Positions 43,160 to 52,348 of a DNA stretch of 64,000 nt are shown piece by piece (the first letter of the stretch is position 1; each line of letters begins with the position of its first letter). The notes beneath the pieces were generated by a model. The model had not been told where the DNA came from, searched no databases, and was given only the letters and a program-made list of their open reading frames with translations. Origin of the DNA: Pseudomonas sp. LS1212 (GTDB lineage Bacteria; Pseudomonadota; Gammaproteobacteria; Pseudomonadales; Pseudomonadaceae); NCBI RefSeq assembly GCF_024741815.1, contig NZ_CP102951.1:1029001-1093000 (forward strand), in the 5' to 3' direction. A program made the translations under genes and the position numbers.

Positions 43160-46006
43160 TTACAGGCTAGCAATCCGCGCATGCTGCTCGGCCAGTTTGC
43201 CCAGGGCCTGTTCGGCCTCGGCCAGTTTGGCGCGTTCCTTGTCGATGACCTGTGGCGGCGCCTTGTCGACGAAGGCGGCGTTGGACAGCTTGCCGCCCAC
43301 GCGTTGCACTTCGCCTTGCAGGCGCTGGATTTCCTTGTCCAGGCGGGCCAGTTCGGCGCCCTTGTCGATCAGCCCGGCCATTGGCACCAGCACTTCCATC
43401 TCACCGACCAGCGCAGTGGCGCTCAGCGGCGCTTCGGCGCCTTCGGCCAGCACGGTGATCGATTCGAGTTTGGCCAGTTTCTTGAGCAGCACTTCGTTTT
43501 CGCTCAGGCGACGCTGGTCTTCGCTGCCGGTGTTCTTGAGGAACAATTGCAGCGGCTTGCCCGGGCCGATGTTCATTTCGCCACGGATGTTGCGCACGCT
43601 CAGCATCAGGCCCTTGAGCCATTCGATGTCGTCTTCGGCGGCAGGATCGATGCGCTCTTCCACGGCCACTGGCCATGGCTGCAGCATGATGGTCTTGCCC
43701 GGAGTACCAGCCAGCGGCGCCAGGCGCTGCCAGATCTCTTCGGTGATGAACGGCATGAACGGATGCGCCAGGCGCAGGGCCACTTCCAGTACGCGCACCA
43801 GGGTGCGACGGGTGCCGCGCTGGCGCTCGATCGGCGCGTTCTCGTCCCACAGTACCGGTTTGGACAGCTCCAGGTACCAGTCGCAGTACTGGTTCCAGAT
43901 GAACTCGTAGAGCGCCTGGGAGGCCAGGTCGAAACGGAACTGATCCAGTTGGCGGGTCACTTCGGCTTCGGTGCGCTGCAGCTGCGAGATGATCCAGCGG
44001 TCGGCCAGCGACAACTCGTAGGCTTCGCCGTTCTGGCCGCAATCTTCGCCTTTGTCCAACACGTAGCGGGCAGCGTTCCAGATCTTGTTGCAGAAGTTGC
44101 GGTAGCCTTCGACGCGGCCCATGTCGAACTTGATGTCGCGACCGGTCGAAGCCAGCGAGCAGAAGGTGAAACGCAGGGCGTCGGTGCCGTAGCTGGCGAT
44201 GCCCTCGGCGAACTCCTGGCGGGTCTGCTTCTCGATCTTCTTGGCCAGTTGCGGCTGCATCATGCCGGTGGTGCGTTTCTGCACCAGGGCTTCGAGCTCG
44301 ATGCCGTCGATGATGTCCAGCGGGTCCAGGACGTTGCCCTTGGACTTGGACATCTTCTGGCCCTGGCCATCACGTACCAGGCCATGCACGTAGACGGTCT
44401 TGAACGGTACCTGCGGGGTGCCGTCTTCGTTCTTCACCAGGTGCATGGTGAGCATGATCATCCGGGCGACCCAGAAGAAAATGATGTCGAAGCCGGTGAC
44501 CAGCACGTCGGTGGAGTGGAAGGTCTTGAGGAAGTCGGTCTGCTGCGGCCAGCCCAGGGTGGAGAAGGTCCACAGGCCCGAGCTGAACCAGGTGTCGAGA
44601 ACGTCGTTGTCCTGTTGCAGCGCGATGTCCGGGCCGAGGTTGTGCTTGGCACGCACTTCGGCTTCGTCGCGGCCGACGTAGACTTTGCCCGACTCGTCGT
44701 ACCAGGCCGGAATCCGGTGGCCCCACCACAGCTGGCGGCTGATGCACCAGTCCTGAATGTCGCGCATCCAGGAGAAGTACATGTTTTCGTATTGCTTGGG
44801 CACGAAGGCGATGCGGCCATCTTCCACGGCGGCGATGGCAGGTTCTGCCAGCGGTTTGGTGGAGACGTACCACTGGTCGGTCAGCCACGGCTCGATGATG
44901 GTGCCGGAGCGGTCGCCTTTCGGCACTTTCAGGGCGTGGTCGTCGACGCTGACCAGCAGGCCGGCTTCTTCGAAGGCGGCAACGATCTCGCGGCGCGCCT
45001 GGAAGCGGTCCAGGCCAGCGTATTCGGCTGGCAGGGTGCCGTCGATCTCTTCATTGAGGCTGCCGTCGAGGTTGAACACATGGGCCGCAGGCAGCACGTT
45101 GGCATTCTTGTCGAAGATGTTGATCAGCGGCAGGTTGTGGCGCTTGCCGACTTCGTAGTCGTTGAAGTCGTGGGCCGGGGTGATCTTCACGCAGCCGGTG
45201 CCGAATTCCGGGTCGCAGTATTCGTCGGCGATGATCGGGATGCGGCGACCAACCAGTGGCAGTTCGACGAACTTGCCGATCAGGGCCTTGTAGCGCTCGT
45301 CTTCCGGGTTCACGGCCACGGCGGCGTCGCCGAGCATGGTTTCCGGGCGAGTGGTGGCGACGATCAGGTGGTCCTGGCCATCAGCGGTCTTGACGCCGTC
45401 GGCCAGCGGGTAGCGCAGGTTCCACAGGTGGCCTTTCTCGTCGTGGTTTTCCACTTCCAGGTCGGAGATCGCCGTGTGCAGCTTGGTGTCCCAGTTGACC
45501 AGGCGCTTGCCGCGGTAGATCAGGCCGTCTTCGTGCAGGCGCACGAAGGCTTCCTTGACCGCTTCCGACAGGCCGTCGTCCATGGTGAAGCGCTCGCGGC
45601 TCCAGTCCACGGACGAGCCCAGGCGGCGGATCTGCCGGCTGATGTCGCCACCGGACTGGTCCTTCCACTCCCAGACTTTCTCGAGGAATTTTTCCCGGCC
45701 CAGGTCGTGGCGGTTCTGGCCTTGCGCTTCGAGCTGGCGCTCGACCAGCATCTGCGTGGCGATACCGGCGTGGTCGGTGCCTGGCTGCCACAGGGTGTTG
45801 CGGCCCTGCATGCGGCGGAAACGGATCAGGGCGTCCATGATCGCGTTGTTGAAACCATGGCCCATGTGCAGGCTGCCGGTGACGTTCGGCGGCGGGATCA
45901 TGATGGTGTACGAGTCGCCCGCGCCTTGCGGGGCGAAATAATTCTCGGACTCCCAGGTCTGGTACCAGGAAGTTTCAATGGCGTGCGGCTGGTAGGTCTT
46001 ATCCAT
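43160..46006 (-). CDS. valS: Valyl-tRNA synthetase
   Basis: A 948-residue class I synthetase charging tRNA-Val. The HIGH signature appears as LHMGHGFN (residues 45-52) and KMSKS as KMSKSKGNVLDP (about 550). The CP1 editing domain lies between (TTRPETMLGD). The C-terminal ~65 residues are the long coiled-coil tRNA arm rich in Lys, Glu and Gln. Length is normal. A 967-codon open frame on the opposite strand is only its shadow. Confidence 0.97.
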   Translation of the reverse strand: MDKTYQPHAIETSWYQTWESENYFAPQGAGDSYTIMIPPPNVTGSLHMGHGFNNAIMDALIRFRRMQGRNTLWQPGTDHAGIATQMLVERQLEAQGQNRHDLGREKFLEKVWEWKDQSGGDISRQIRRLGSSVDWSRERFTMDDGLSEAVKEAFVRLHEDGLIYRGKRLVNWDTKLHTAISDLEVENHDEKGHLWNLRYPLADGVKTADGQDHLIVATTRPETMLGDAAVAVNPEDERYKALIGKFVELPLVGRRIPIIADEYCDPEFGTGCVKITPAHDFNDYEVGKRHNLPLINIFDKNANVLPAAHVFNLDGSLNEEIDGTLPAEYAGLDRFQARREIVAAFEEAGLLVSVDDHALKVPKGDRSGTIIEPWLTDQWYVSTKPLAEPAIAAVEDGRIAFVPKQYENMYFSWMRDIQDWCISRQLWWGHRIPAWYDESGKVYVGRDEAEVRAKHNLGPDIALQQDNDVLDTWFSSGLWTFSTLGWPQQTDFLKTFHSTDVLVTGFDIIFFWVARMIMLTMHLVKNEDGTPQVPFKTVYVHGLVRDGQGQKMSKSKGNVLDPLDIIDGIELEALVQKRTTGMMQPQLAKKIEKQTRQEFAEGIASYGTDALRFTFCSLASTGRDIKFDMGRVEGYRNFCNKIWNAARYVLDKGEDCGQNGEAYELSLADRWIISQLQRTEAEVTRQLDQFRFDLASQALYEFIWNQYCDWYLELSKPVLWDENAPIERQRGTRRTLVRVLEVALRLAHPFMPFITEEIWQRLAPLAGTPGKTIMLQPWPVAVEERIDPAAEDDIEWLKGLMLSVRNIRGEMNIGPGKPLQLFLKNTGSEDQRRLSENEVLLKKLAKLESITVLAEGAEAPLSATALVGEMEVLVPMAGLIDKGAELARLDKEIQRLQGEVQRVGGKLSNAAFVDKAPPQVIDKERAKLAEAEQALGKLAEQHARIASL

Positions 46007-46118
46007 GCGCGGCGGGACCCTATGGCATTAATTCAGGAAAGCCGACAAGTATAACGGGGAAGAGGCGCGGGGCGTAGAGCGAGGTGATGGCAGGTGGGAT
46101 AAATGTTGTGGCGACTGG

Positions 46119-46196
46119 CCCTATCGCCGGCAAGCCAGTTCCCACAGAGGTCTGCGGCGATCTCTGTGGGAGCTGGCTTGCCAGCGATGCGGCCTG
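46119..46196. repeat. REP palindrome pair
   Basis: tatcgccggcaagccagttcccacag and ctgtgggagctggcttgccagcgat, upstream of valS. Confidence 0.8.
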
Positions 46197-46205
46197 AAAG
46201 GCCGC

Positions 46206-46607
46206 TTATTCCGGATACTGACTGAGCAACCACTCCATCCGCACATCCAGCCGCCGCTTGATCTCGTTCTCGATATGCGGCGCAAAATCGTCGATCACGT
46301 CCTGCATGATCAACTGTGCAGCAGCGCGCAGCTCGACATCCAGGTGCAGCAATGCTTCCTGGCGCTTGGCGATCGGGTCCGGCCGGGCTTCGACCTTGGG
46401 TTCGACCTTGGGCGGCGCAGGTGGAGGCGGTGGCGGCGTGACCACCGGTTCGTCGATCTGCTCGAACAACATGGGAATCTGGTCGCTACCCTCGACCGTT
46501 TCGGTCAACAGCGGCGGTTGCAATGTGTCATCGCCGAGCAGTTGGCGGATCGACTCGAGGTCGTCCAGCAGGTGCACGGACTTGGGGGATGCGTTTGGAT
46601 TGTCCAT
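46206..46607 (-). CDS. Conserved hypothetical protein beside holC
   Basis: A 133-residue cytosolic protein. It has an acidic N-terminal half, a run of about eight prolines with a PKVEPKVE spacer near residue 60, and a C-terminal amphipathic helical domain (QEALLHLDVELRAAAQ onward). The start at 46607 (MDNPNASPKS) lies 7 bp after holC ends, so it is probably expressed with holC. In other Pseudomonas a homologue occupies the same place between holC and valS; its function is unknown. Confidence 0.85.
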   Translation of the reverse strand: MDNPNASPKSVHLLDDLESIRQLLGDDTLQPPLLTETVEGSDQIPMLFEQIDEPVVTPPPPPPAPPKVEPKVEARPDPIAKRQEALLHLDVELRAAAQLIMQDVIDDFAPHIENEIKRRLDVRMEWLLSQYPE

Positions 46608-46614
46608 CTTGAAC

Positions 46615-47043
46615 TCAGAGTCGCTGTAGGCGGTGATCCTGCAGAGGATATCCCTGTTCACGGTAGAAACGGAAACTCTCCCGTGCTGCCTGACGGATAG
46701 CAGGGTCTTCGACGACCACTTCGGCCACGCGGGCAAAGTGCTTGAAGAAGGGCGGGATGCTCAGGCCCAGATTCACCAGCAGATCCTGATGCGACCCGGC
46801 ATCGGGGCCGATGCCCAGGCCGATCACGGCATCCGGATCGTCTTCGGCGGCGCTGTGCGGGATGAAGCTCTCGCCCTTGAAACTCCAGAGGCGCGCATCG
46901 AGTTCGTCGCGCTGTGCGGCATCACTGCAGTGCAGGTAGACACGATGCCCCAGGCGCCAGGCTTTTTCAGTGAGCTTGCAGGCAAAATCCAGGCGCGCCT
47001 CGGGCGACGCACTGGGAAGAATGTAGAAATCGACTTTGGTCAT
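46615..47043 (-). CDS. holC: DNA polymerase III subunit chi
   Basis: A 142-residue chi subunit, which links the clamp loader to SSB at the fork. It begins MTKVDFYILPSASPEARLDFACKLTEKAW, and the middle has WSFKGESFIPHS, both family hallmarks. It sits 54 bp after pepA and just before the small unknown gene. Confidence 0.95.
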   Translation of the reverse strand: MTKVDFYILPSASPEARLDFACKLTEKAWRLGHRVYLHCSDAAQRDELDARLWSFKGESFIPHSAAEDDPDAVIGLGIGPDAGSHQDLLVNLGLSIPPFFKHFARVAEVVVEDPAIRQAARESFRFYREQGYPLQDHRLQRL

Positions 47044-47097
47044 ATCCCTTCCGCGATCCGGCTGCGCTTCATGGTGGCGCAGCCGGTTCGATCAGTT

Positions 47098-48588
47098 TCA
47101 GGCGTTGGCGCGATCGAGCAGGTATTGGGTCAACAGCGGCACCGGACGACCGGTGGCACCCTTGTCCTTGCCGCCGCTGATCCAGGCCGTGCCGGCGATG
47201 TCCAGGTGCGCCCACTGGTAGTCCCTGGTGAAGCGCGACAGGAAGCAACCGGCGGTGATGGCGCCGCCCTTGGGCCCGCCGATGTTGGCGATGTCGGCGA
47301 ACGGGCTGTCCAGCTGCTCCTGGTACTCGTCGAACAAAGGCAGCTGCCAGGCGCGGTCATCGGCACGCTTGCCGGCGCTTAGCAGTTGCTCGATCAGGTC
47401 GTCGTCGTTGCCCATCAGGCCCGTGGTATGGCCGCCCAAAGCGACCACGCAGGCGCCGGTCAGGGTGGCGATGTCGATCACGGCCTGGGGCTTGAAGCGC
47501 TCGGCGTAGGTCAGGGTATCGCACAGCACCAGGCGACCTTCGGCGTCGGTGTTGAGGATTTCCACGGTCTGGCCGCTCATGGTGCTGACGATGTCGCCGG
47601 GGCGCGTGGCATTACCGCTCGGCATGTTCTCGGCGCAGGCCAGCAGGCCCACCAGGTTGATCGGCAGTTGCAGTTCGAGCACCGCACGCAGTGTGCCCAG
47701 CACGCTGGCGGCACCGCACATGTCGTACTTCATTTCGTCCATGCCGGCGCCCGGCTTGAGGCTGATGCCGCCGGTGTCGAAGGTGATGCCCTTGCCGACC
47801 AGTACGACAGGTTTCTCGTTCTTTTTGCCGCCCTGGTAGTTCAGCACGATCAACCGTGGTGGTTGCTCGCTGCCCTGGCCTACGGCGAGGAAGGCGCCCA
47901 TGCCCAGTTCCTTGAGCTTTTTCTCGTCGTGGACTTCCACCTTGAGGTTCTTTTGCCCCTTGCCCAGGTCCTTGGCCTGTTCGGCCAGGAAGCTTGGGTG
48001 GCACAGGTTCGGCGGCAGGTTGCCCAGGTCGCGGGTGAAACTCATGCCGATGGCGATGGCCTGGGCATGCTTGACCGCGCGCTCGACGTCGGCCTGGTTG
48101 GTTTTGCCGGTCAGCAGGGTGATTTTTTTCAGGGCGCGTTTTTCGGCTTTCTGGCTTTTGAAACGATCGAATACATATTCGCCGTCCAGCAGGGTCTCGG
48201 CCAACAGGCGGGCCTTGCCATAGGCATCACGGCCCTTGACGGTCAATTCGTCGAGCGCCAGCGCGGCATCGCCACCACCCAGGCTGTTGAGCACGTTCAA
48301 TGCGGCGACGGCAAGCTTGCGCCAGGCACGGTCGCCCAGTTCGACATCCTTGCCGGTACCGATCAGCAGTACGCGCTCGGCCTTGAGGTTGGGCAGGCTG
48401 TGAAGCAGCAGGGTCTGGCCGGCCTTGCCGGCCAGGTCGCCACGCTTGAGTACGGCACTGATCGCGCCGCCGCTCAGTTCATCGAGTTTGCTGGCGGTGG
48501 CGCCCAGCTTGCGGCCTTCGCCGACTGCGACCACCAGGGTGGCGGCTTTCAACGTTTCTGCAGCTACGCTTTTTACAACCAATTCCAT
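47098..48588 (-). CDS. pepA: Leucyl aminopeptidase (cytosol aminopeptidase) PepA
   Basis: A 496-residue M17 dimetal aminopeptidase. Metal and catalytic motifs are LVGKGITFDTGGISLKPG and the signature NTDAEGRLVLCD. The start at 48588 gives the normal N-terminus (MELVVKSVAAETLKAATLV); the frame stays open 60 codons upstream into the lptF promoter region. PepA trims peptides and also works as a DNA-binding protein in XerC/D systems. It is divergent from lptF. Confidence 0.96.
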   Translation of the reverse strand: MELVVKSVAAETLKAATLVVAVGEGRKLGATASKLDELSGGAISAVLKRGDLAGKAGQTLLLHSLPNLKAERVLLIGTGKDVELGDRAWRKLAVAALNVLNSLGGGDAALALDELTVKGRDAYGKARLLAETLLDGEYVFDRFKSQKAEKRALKKITLLTGKTNQADVERAVKHAQAIAIGMSFTRDLGNLPPNLCHPSFLAEQAKDLGKGQKNLKVEVHDEKKLKELGMGAFLAVGQGSEQPPRLIVLNYQGGKKNEKPVVLVGKGITFDTGGISLKPGAGMDEMKYDMCGAASVLGTLRAVLELQLPINLVGLLACAENMPSGNATRPGDIVSTMSGQTVEILNTDAEGRLVLCDTLTYAERFKPQAVIDIATLTGACVVALGGHTTGLMGNDDDLIEQLLSAGKRADDRAWQLPLFDEYQEQLDSPFADIANIGGPKGGAITAGCFLSRFTRDYQWAHLDIAGTAWISGGKDKGATGRPVPLLTQYLLDRANA

Positions 48589-48884
48589 TTCCGGGTCCCC
48601 GAATGAACTGTCAGTTTTCGCATTGTCTATTAATGCGAGTGAAATGGCGGCGTGATAGCACGCCAGCGCGACAAAGCTGCCAGTTTGAGCCTTCCTTGCG
48701 GAGGCTGACAACCCTGCAATGTGGCCTGAAGCGCTGCCTTGAGAGTGCCAAGTGACAGGCACGTTCAATCACAGGATAATGCTCCAACTTTTTCGGTGGC
48801 TCGTGTTCACGCGCCGACAACTATTGTGGCTGCTATGTTTTCCTTGTTTGGCCGCCTGAGCCTGACAACCCTGGAGTGTCTGGT

Positions 48885-50000
48885 TTGATCGTTTTCCGTT
48901 ATCTGTCCCGCGAGGTCCTGGTTACCTTGAGCGCTGTCAGCGCTGTATTGCTGGTAATCATCATGAGTGGGCGCTTCATCAAATACCTGGCCCAAGCAGC
49001 GCAAGGCGTGCTCGATCCGGGCGTGCTGTTCATGATCATGGGCTTTCGCCTGCCCGGTTTTCTGCAACTGATCCTGCCGCTGGGCCTGTTCCTCGGGATT
49101 CTGCTGGCATATGGACGGCTGTACCTGGAAAGCGAGATGACCGTGCTTTCGGCCACCGGCATGAGCCAGCGGCGGCTGTTGGCCTTTACCATGGCCCCGG
49201 CTGCGATCGTGGCCGTGCTGGTTGCCTGGCTGAGCTTGAGCCTGGCTCCGCAAGGGGTCGCGCAGGTGGCGCAGATCATCAACCAGCAGGACGCGCTGAC
49301 CGAGTTCGACACGCTGGTGCCGGGGCGCTTCCAGAACCTGCGTGATGGCACGCGGGTGACCTACACCGAGCAGCTTTCCGAAGACCGCGGGCAGTTGGGT
49401 GGGGTGTTCATCTCCGAGAAGCGTATTTCCAAGGATAAAGGCAAGGATCGCGGCATTTCGGTGCTGGTCGCCGAGAAAGGTCGCCAGGAGTTGAGTGCCG
49501 ACGGCAACCGCTACCTGATCCTGGAAAACGGCTACCGCTACGATGGCAACCCCGGCCAGGCCGATTACCGTGCCATCAAGTACGACACCTATGGCGTGTT
49601 GCTGCCCAAGCCTGAGGTCAGCGAAGACATCACCGACCGTGAAGCCATCCCCACGACGCAGTTGTTCGCCAGTGACGCACGCCGCGAACGCGCCGAGTTG
49701 CAATGGCGCCTGTCGTTGCCGCTGCTGGTCTTCATCGTGACCCTGATGGCGGTACCGCTGTCGCGAGTCAATCCGCGCCAGGGCCGTTTCCTCAAACTGC
49801 TGCCGGCAATTCTTCTGTACATGGCTTATCTGACAATGCTGATCGCTGCCCGTGGCGCGCTGGAAAAAGGCAAACTGCCGATTGAGTTGGGCCTGTGGTG
49901 GGTCCACGGTCTGTTCCTGGCCATCGGCCTGGGGTTGATGTACTGGGAGCCGATGCAGCTCAAGCGTGCCAGCCGTCGTGCGGAGGTGGCCCGTGGGTAA
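48885..50000 (+). CDS. lptF: LPS export ABC transporter permease LptF
   Basis: A 371-residue inner-membrane permease of the LptB2FG complex, which extracts lipopolysaccharide from the inner membrane. Start codon is TTG at 48885 (MIVFRYLSREVL), with GGAG nine bases upstream; an in-frame GTG three codons earlier is less likely. Six membrane helices flank a periplasmic beta-jellyroll (about residues 120-260). It overlaps lptG by 8 bp. Confidence 0.95.
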   Translation: MIVFRYLSREVLVTLSAVSAVLLVIIMSGRFIKYLAQAAQGVLDPGVLFMIMGFRLPGFLQLILPLGLFLGILLAYGRLYLESEMTVLSATGMSQRRLLAFTMAPAAIVAVLVAWLSLSLAPQGVAQVAQIINQQDALTEFDTLVPGRFQNLRDGTRVTYTEQLSEDRGQLGGVFISEKRISKDKGKDRGISVLVAEKGRQELSADGNRYLILENGYRYDGNPGQADYRAIKYDTYGVLLPKPEVSEDITDREAIPTTQLFASDARRERAELQWRLSLPLLVFIVTLMAVPLSRVNPRQGRFLKLLPAILLYMAYLTMLIAARGALEKGKLPIELGLWWVHGLFLAIGLGLMYWEPMQLKRASRRAEVARG

Positions 50001-51054
50001 GCTCGATCGTTACATCGGCGAGAGCGTCTTCCTGGCGATCCTCGCCGTGCTCGGGGTCATCCTGGGCCTGGCCTCGCTGTTTGCCTTCATCGATGAGATG
50101 GGTGACGTCAGCGATTCCTACACCTTGTGGGATGCCAGCAGCTTCGTACTGCTGACCGCGCCGCGTCGCCTGTACGACATGCTGCCGATGGCCGGGCTGA
50201 TCGGCTGCCTGATTGGCCTGGGCAACTTGGCCAGCCACAGTGAGCTGACCATCATGCGGGCGGCCGGGGTTTCGATCGGTCGCATCGTCTGGGCAGTGAT
50301 GAAGCCGATGCTGGTGCTGATGCTGGTCGGGATCCTGATTGGCGAGTACCTGGCGCCGGTGAGCGAGAACAAGGCCCAGGCCGCGCGGTCGCTGGCGCAA
50401 GGCGGGGGCGAGGCGCAGACGGCCAAGCGGGGCTTGTGGCACCGCCAGGGTGACGAGTTCGTGCACATCAACACCGTGCAGCCCAATGGCCTGCTTTACG
50501 GTGTCACCCGCTATCGCTTCGACGGCGAGCGTCACCTGCTGACCTCCAGCTTCGCGCGCAAGGCCCAGTACGATACCGATCACTGGAACCTGACCGACGT
50601 GACGACCACCCACTTTCGCGGTGACAGCACTGAGGTCATCAAGGCCGCCGCGGAACGCTGGGAAGTGGCGCTGACGCCGCAATTGCTCAGCACGGTGGTA
50701 TTGGCACCTGAATCCCTGTCGATCACCGGCTTGTGGAGCTATATCCATTACCTGTCCGACCAGGGCCTGAACAATGAGCGTTACTGGCTGGCGTTCTGGA
50801 CCAAGGTCCTGCAGCCGTTGGTGACGGCAGCGCTGGTGTTGATGGCCATTTCCTTCATCTTCGGCCCGCTGCGCTCGGTGACGCTTGGCCAGCGCGTGTT
50901 TACCGGTGTGCTGGTGGGTTTCGTGTTCCGTATCGTCCAGGACCTGCTGGGGCCTTCGAGCCAGGTGTTCGGCTTTTCGCCGCTGCTGGCGGTGGTGATA
51001 CCGGCGGGGGTTTGCGCGTTGGCCGGGGTCTGGTTGTTGCGCCGGGCGGGTTGA
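49993..51054 (+). CDS. lptG: LPS export ABC transporter permease LptG
   Basis: A 353-residue partner of LptF. Starts with GTG at 49993 (MGKLDRYIGESVFLAIL), overlapping the lptF stop. It has the same fold: membrane helices at both ends and a jellyroll in residues 110-250. GLASLFAFIDEMGDVSDSY is a strong family signature. Together with LptB (not in the window) it powers LPS movement to LptC. Confidence 0.95.
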   Translation: MGKLDRYIGESVFLAILAVLGVILGLASLFAFIDEMGDVSDSYTLWDASSFVLLTAPRRLYDMLPMAGLIGCLIGLGNLASHSELTIMRAAGVSIGRIVWAVMKPMLVLMLVGILIGEYLAPVSENKAQAARSLAQGGGEAQTAKRGLWHRQGDEFVHINTVQPNGLLYGVTRYRFDGERHLLTSSFARKAQYDTDHWNLTDVTTTHFRGDSTEVIKAAAERWEVALTPQLLSTVVLAPESLSITGLWSYIHYLSDQGLNNERYWLAFWTKVLQPLVTAALVLMAISFIFGPLRSVTLGQRVFTGVLVGFVFRIVQDLLGPSSQVFGFSPLLAVVIPAGVCALAGVWLLRRAG

Positions 51055-51056
51055 TC

Positions 51057-51149
51057 CACATCGCGAGCGCTTCGCACTCGATCGCTGGCAAGCCAGCTCC
51101 CACAGGGATTCGACTGCACCTTTGTGGGAGCTGGCTTGCCAGCGATAGG
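51057..51149. repeat. REP palindrome pair
   Basis: gatcgctggcaagccagctcccacag and tgtgggagctggcttgccagcgatag between the convergent lptG and RDD genes. Confidence 0.85.
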
Positions 51150-51159
51150 GTCACCGCAA

Positions 51160-51648
51160 TTATTTGGTTTTCTTAGGTATCCGCACCAGCTGGCTGTCGG
51201 AATAAATGTCATGCCAGCTGCGTTTCTGCTTGTCGATCAACACCCAGAAAAACCCCAGCCCCAGGCATAGCCACGAAGCGATGGCGACGACAAAACGCAG
51301 CAGGGCCTGCCACAGGCTGATGGCGGTGCCGTCGGCGTTCTGCACGCGGATACCCCACACCTGCATCCCCAGCGTCTGCCCGGCATGGGTCCAGAACTTG
51401 GCGAAGAAGCCGAACAGCACGAACAGCAGAATAGTCGACAGCAGCGGGTCGCCATCCAGGGCGCCGGCTTCAGACAGCTCGCGCAGGCGGGCTTCGCCGA
51501 TGAAGGCCATCTGAATCAGTTTGTAGACCAGGGTGGTGACCATCAGCAGCGCGGTGCACAGCAAGAAGTCGTAGAACATCGCTGCCAGGCGACGGGGCAG
51601 GCCTGCGGCAGGGAAATCACCCTGTGGGTGCAAGAGGTGTTTCGGCAT
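51160..51648 (-). CDS. RDD-family membrane protein
   Basis: A 162-residue protein. It carries the RDD motif pattern in its first helix region (PRRLAAMFYDFLLC, Arg then Asp) and three membrane helices (about 20-42, 65-85 and 110-135). The start at 51648 (MPKHLLHPQGD) is the family-like one. The function of RDD proteins is poorly known; some move ions. The gene shares a terminator region with the cold-shock gene. Confidence 0.88.
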   Translation of the reverse strand: MPKHLLHPQGDFPAAGLPRRLAAMFYDFLLCTALLMVTTLVYKLIQMAFIGEARLRELSEAGALDGDPLLSTILLFVLFGFFAKFWTHAGQTLGMQVWGIRVQNADGTAISLWQALLRFVVAIASWLCLGLGFFWVLIDKQKRSWHDIYSDSQLVRIPKKTK

Positions 51649-51703
51649 GACGAGGGAGCTCTCCGTGCGATCAAAAACGCCTATTCTACGGAATCGCAGG
51701 CAC

Positions 51704-51740
51704 AAAAAAGCCCCTGCTGCTGTCAGCAGGGGCTTTTTTG
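51704..51740 (-). terminator. Terminator between the cold-shock and RDD genes
   Basis: AAAAAAGCCCCTGCTG-ctgt-CAGCAGGGGCTTTTTT. Both sides carry A/T runs, so it can stop transcription in both directions. It ends the cold-shock gene on the minus strand, 11 bp after its stop. Confidence 0.93.
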
Positions 51741-51750
51741 TGGGGACGAA

Positions 51751-51963
51751 TCAGCCTTCGGCTTGAACTTCGTCAGCTTGCATGCCTTTCTGGCCTTGCA
51801 CAGCTACGAAAGTCACTTTCTGACCTTCTTTCAGGCTCTTGAAGCCGTTGCCCTGAATAGCGCGGAAATGCACGAACAGATCCGGACCGCTTTCTGGAGT
51901 GATAAAACCAAAACCTTTCTCGTCGTTAAACCACTTGACGGTACCGCTCTGACGTTGCGACAT
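51751..51963 (-). CDS. Cold-shock domain protein (CspA family)
   Basis: A 70-residue single OB-fold RNA/DNA-binding protein. RNP1 is KGFGFI (residues 16-21) and RNP2 reads LFVHF (29-33). The N-terminus MSQRQSGTVKWFNDEKG is typical of the Pseudomonas CapB/CspD-like group. It acts as an RNA chaperone. A ribosome site AAGGAAA precedes the ATG. Upstream there is a long gene-free stretch that could hold a regulatory leader. Confidence 0.95.
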   Translation of the reverse strand: MSQRQSGTVKWFNDEKGFGFITPESGPDLFVHFRAIQGNGFKSLKEGQKVTFVAVQGQKGMQADEVQAEG

Positions 51964-52348
51964 AGCTTATTTCCTTGAAACTTAGAATTAGTGACAGCTT
52001 CTTTCACATGAAAGAGTACTGGGCTGGGTTGCAGGAAAGTAAGAGACGCAGAACGGGTTGTAGCAAATCTTAGCTACTGCCCAGGTCACGAACCATAGCG
52101 ACCCATGCAAACACAGTGGGGAAACTCTACGCCAACTTCGGGAGCAAAAACAAGCCCTGAAGACCGCTGGTTTTCTACCTTTTAGACCCCATTCGGATGT
52201 TTTTTTCAATGCTCATTCCGAATGGTTTTTTCGCCTGTTTTCGATTTTTATAAAACACTTTCGATAACGAATCGCGCAAACCTTTTCGTGGCGATGGCGT
52301 GAGAGCAAACGCGCTTCTCGTGCCACCGCCCAAGGCCGGTTTTCGGTG
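51964..52348. other. Gene-free region upstream of the cold-shock gene, with a plus-strand terminator-like hairpin
   Basis: 385 bp between the cold-shock gene and gcvT, with no coding frame I trust. It contains the inverted repeat CCATTCGGA (52189-52197) / TCCGAATGG (52217-52225) followed by six T (52226-52231). This looks like a rho-independent terminator on the plus strand, although no plus-strand gene lies upstream of it. Confidence 0.55.

Noticed and set aside
43151..46054. A 967-codon open frame on the plus strand opposite valS
   Set aside because: Same cause; valS on the minus strand has all synthetase motifs and the opposite frame has none.
48589..48768. A 60-residue N-terminal extension of PepA
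   Set aside because: The extension does not resemble aminopeptidase sequence and runs into the lptF promoter side; the standard start at 48588 is better.
51964..52130. A glycine or other riboswitch in the region between gcvT and the cold-shock gene
   Set aside because: The gcv operon starts at gcvH, 6 kb away, and the region shows no aptamer-like conserved core.
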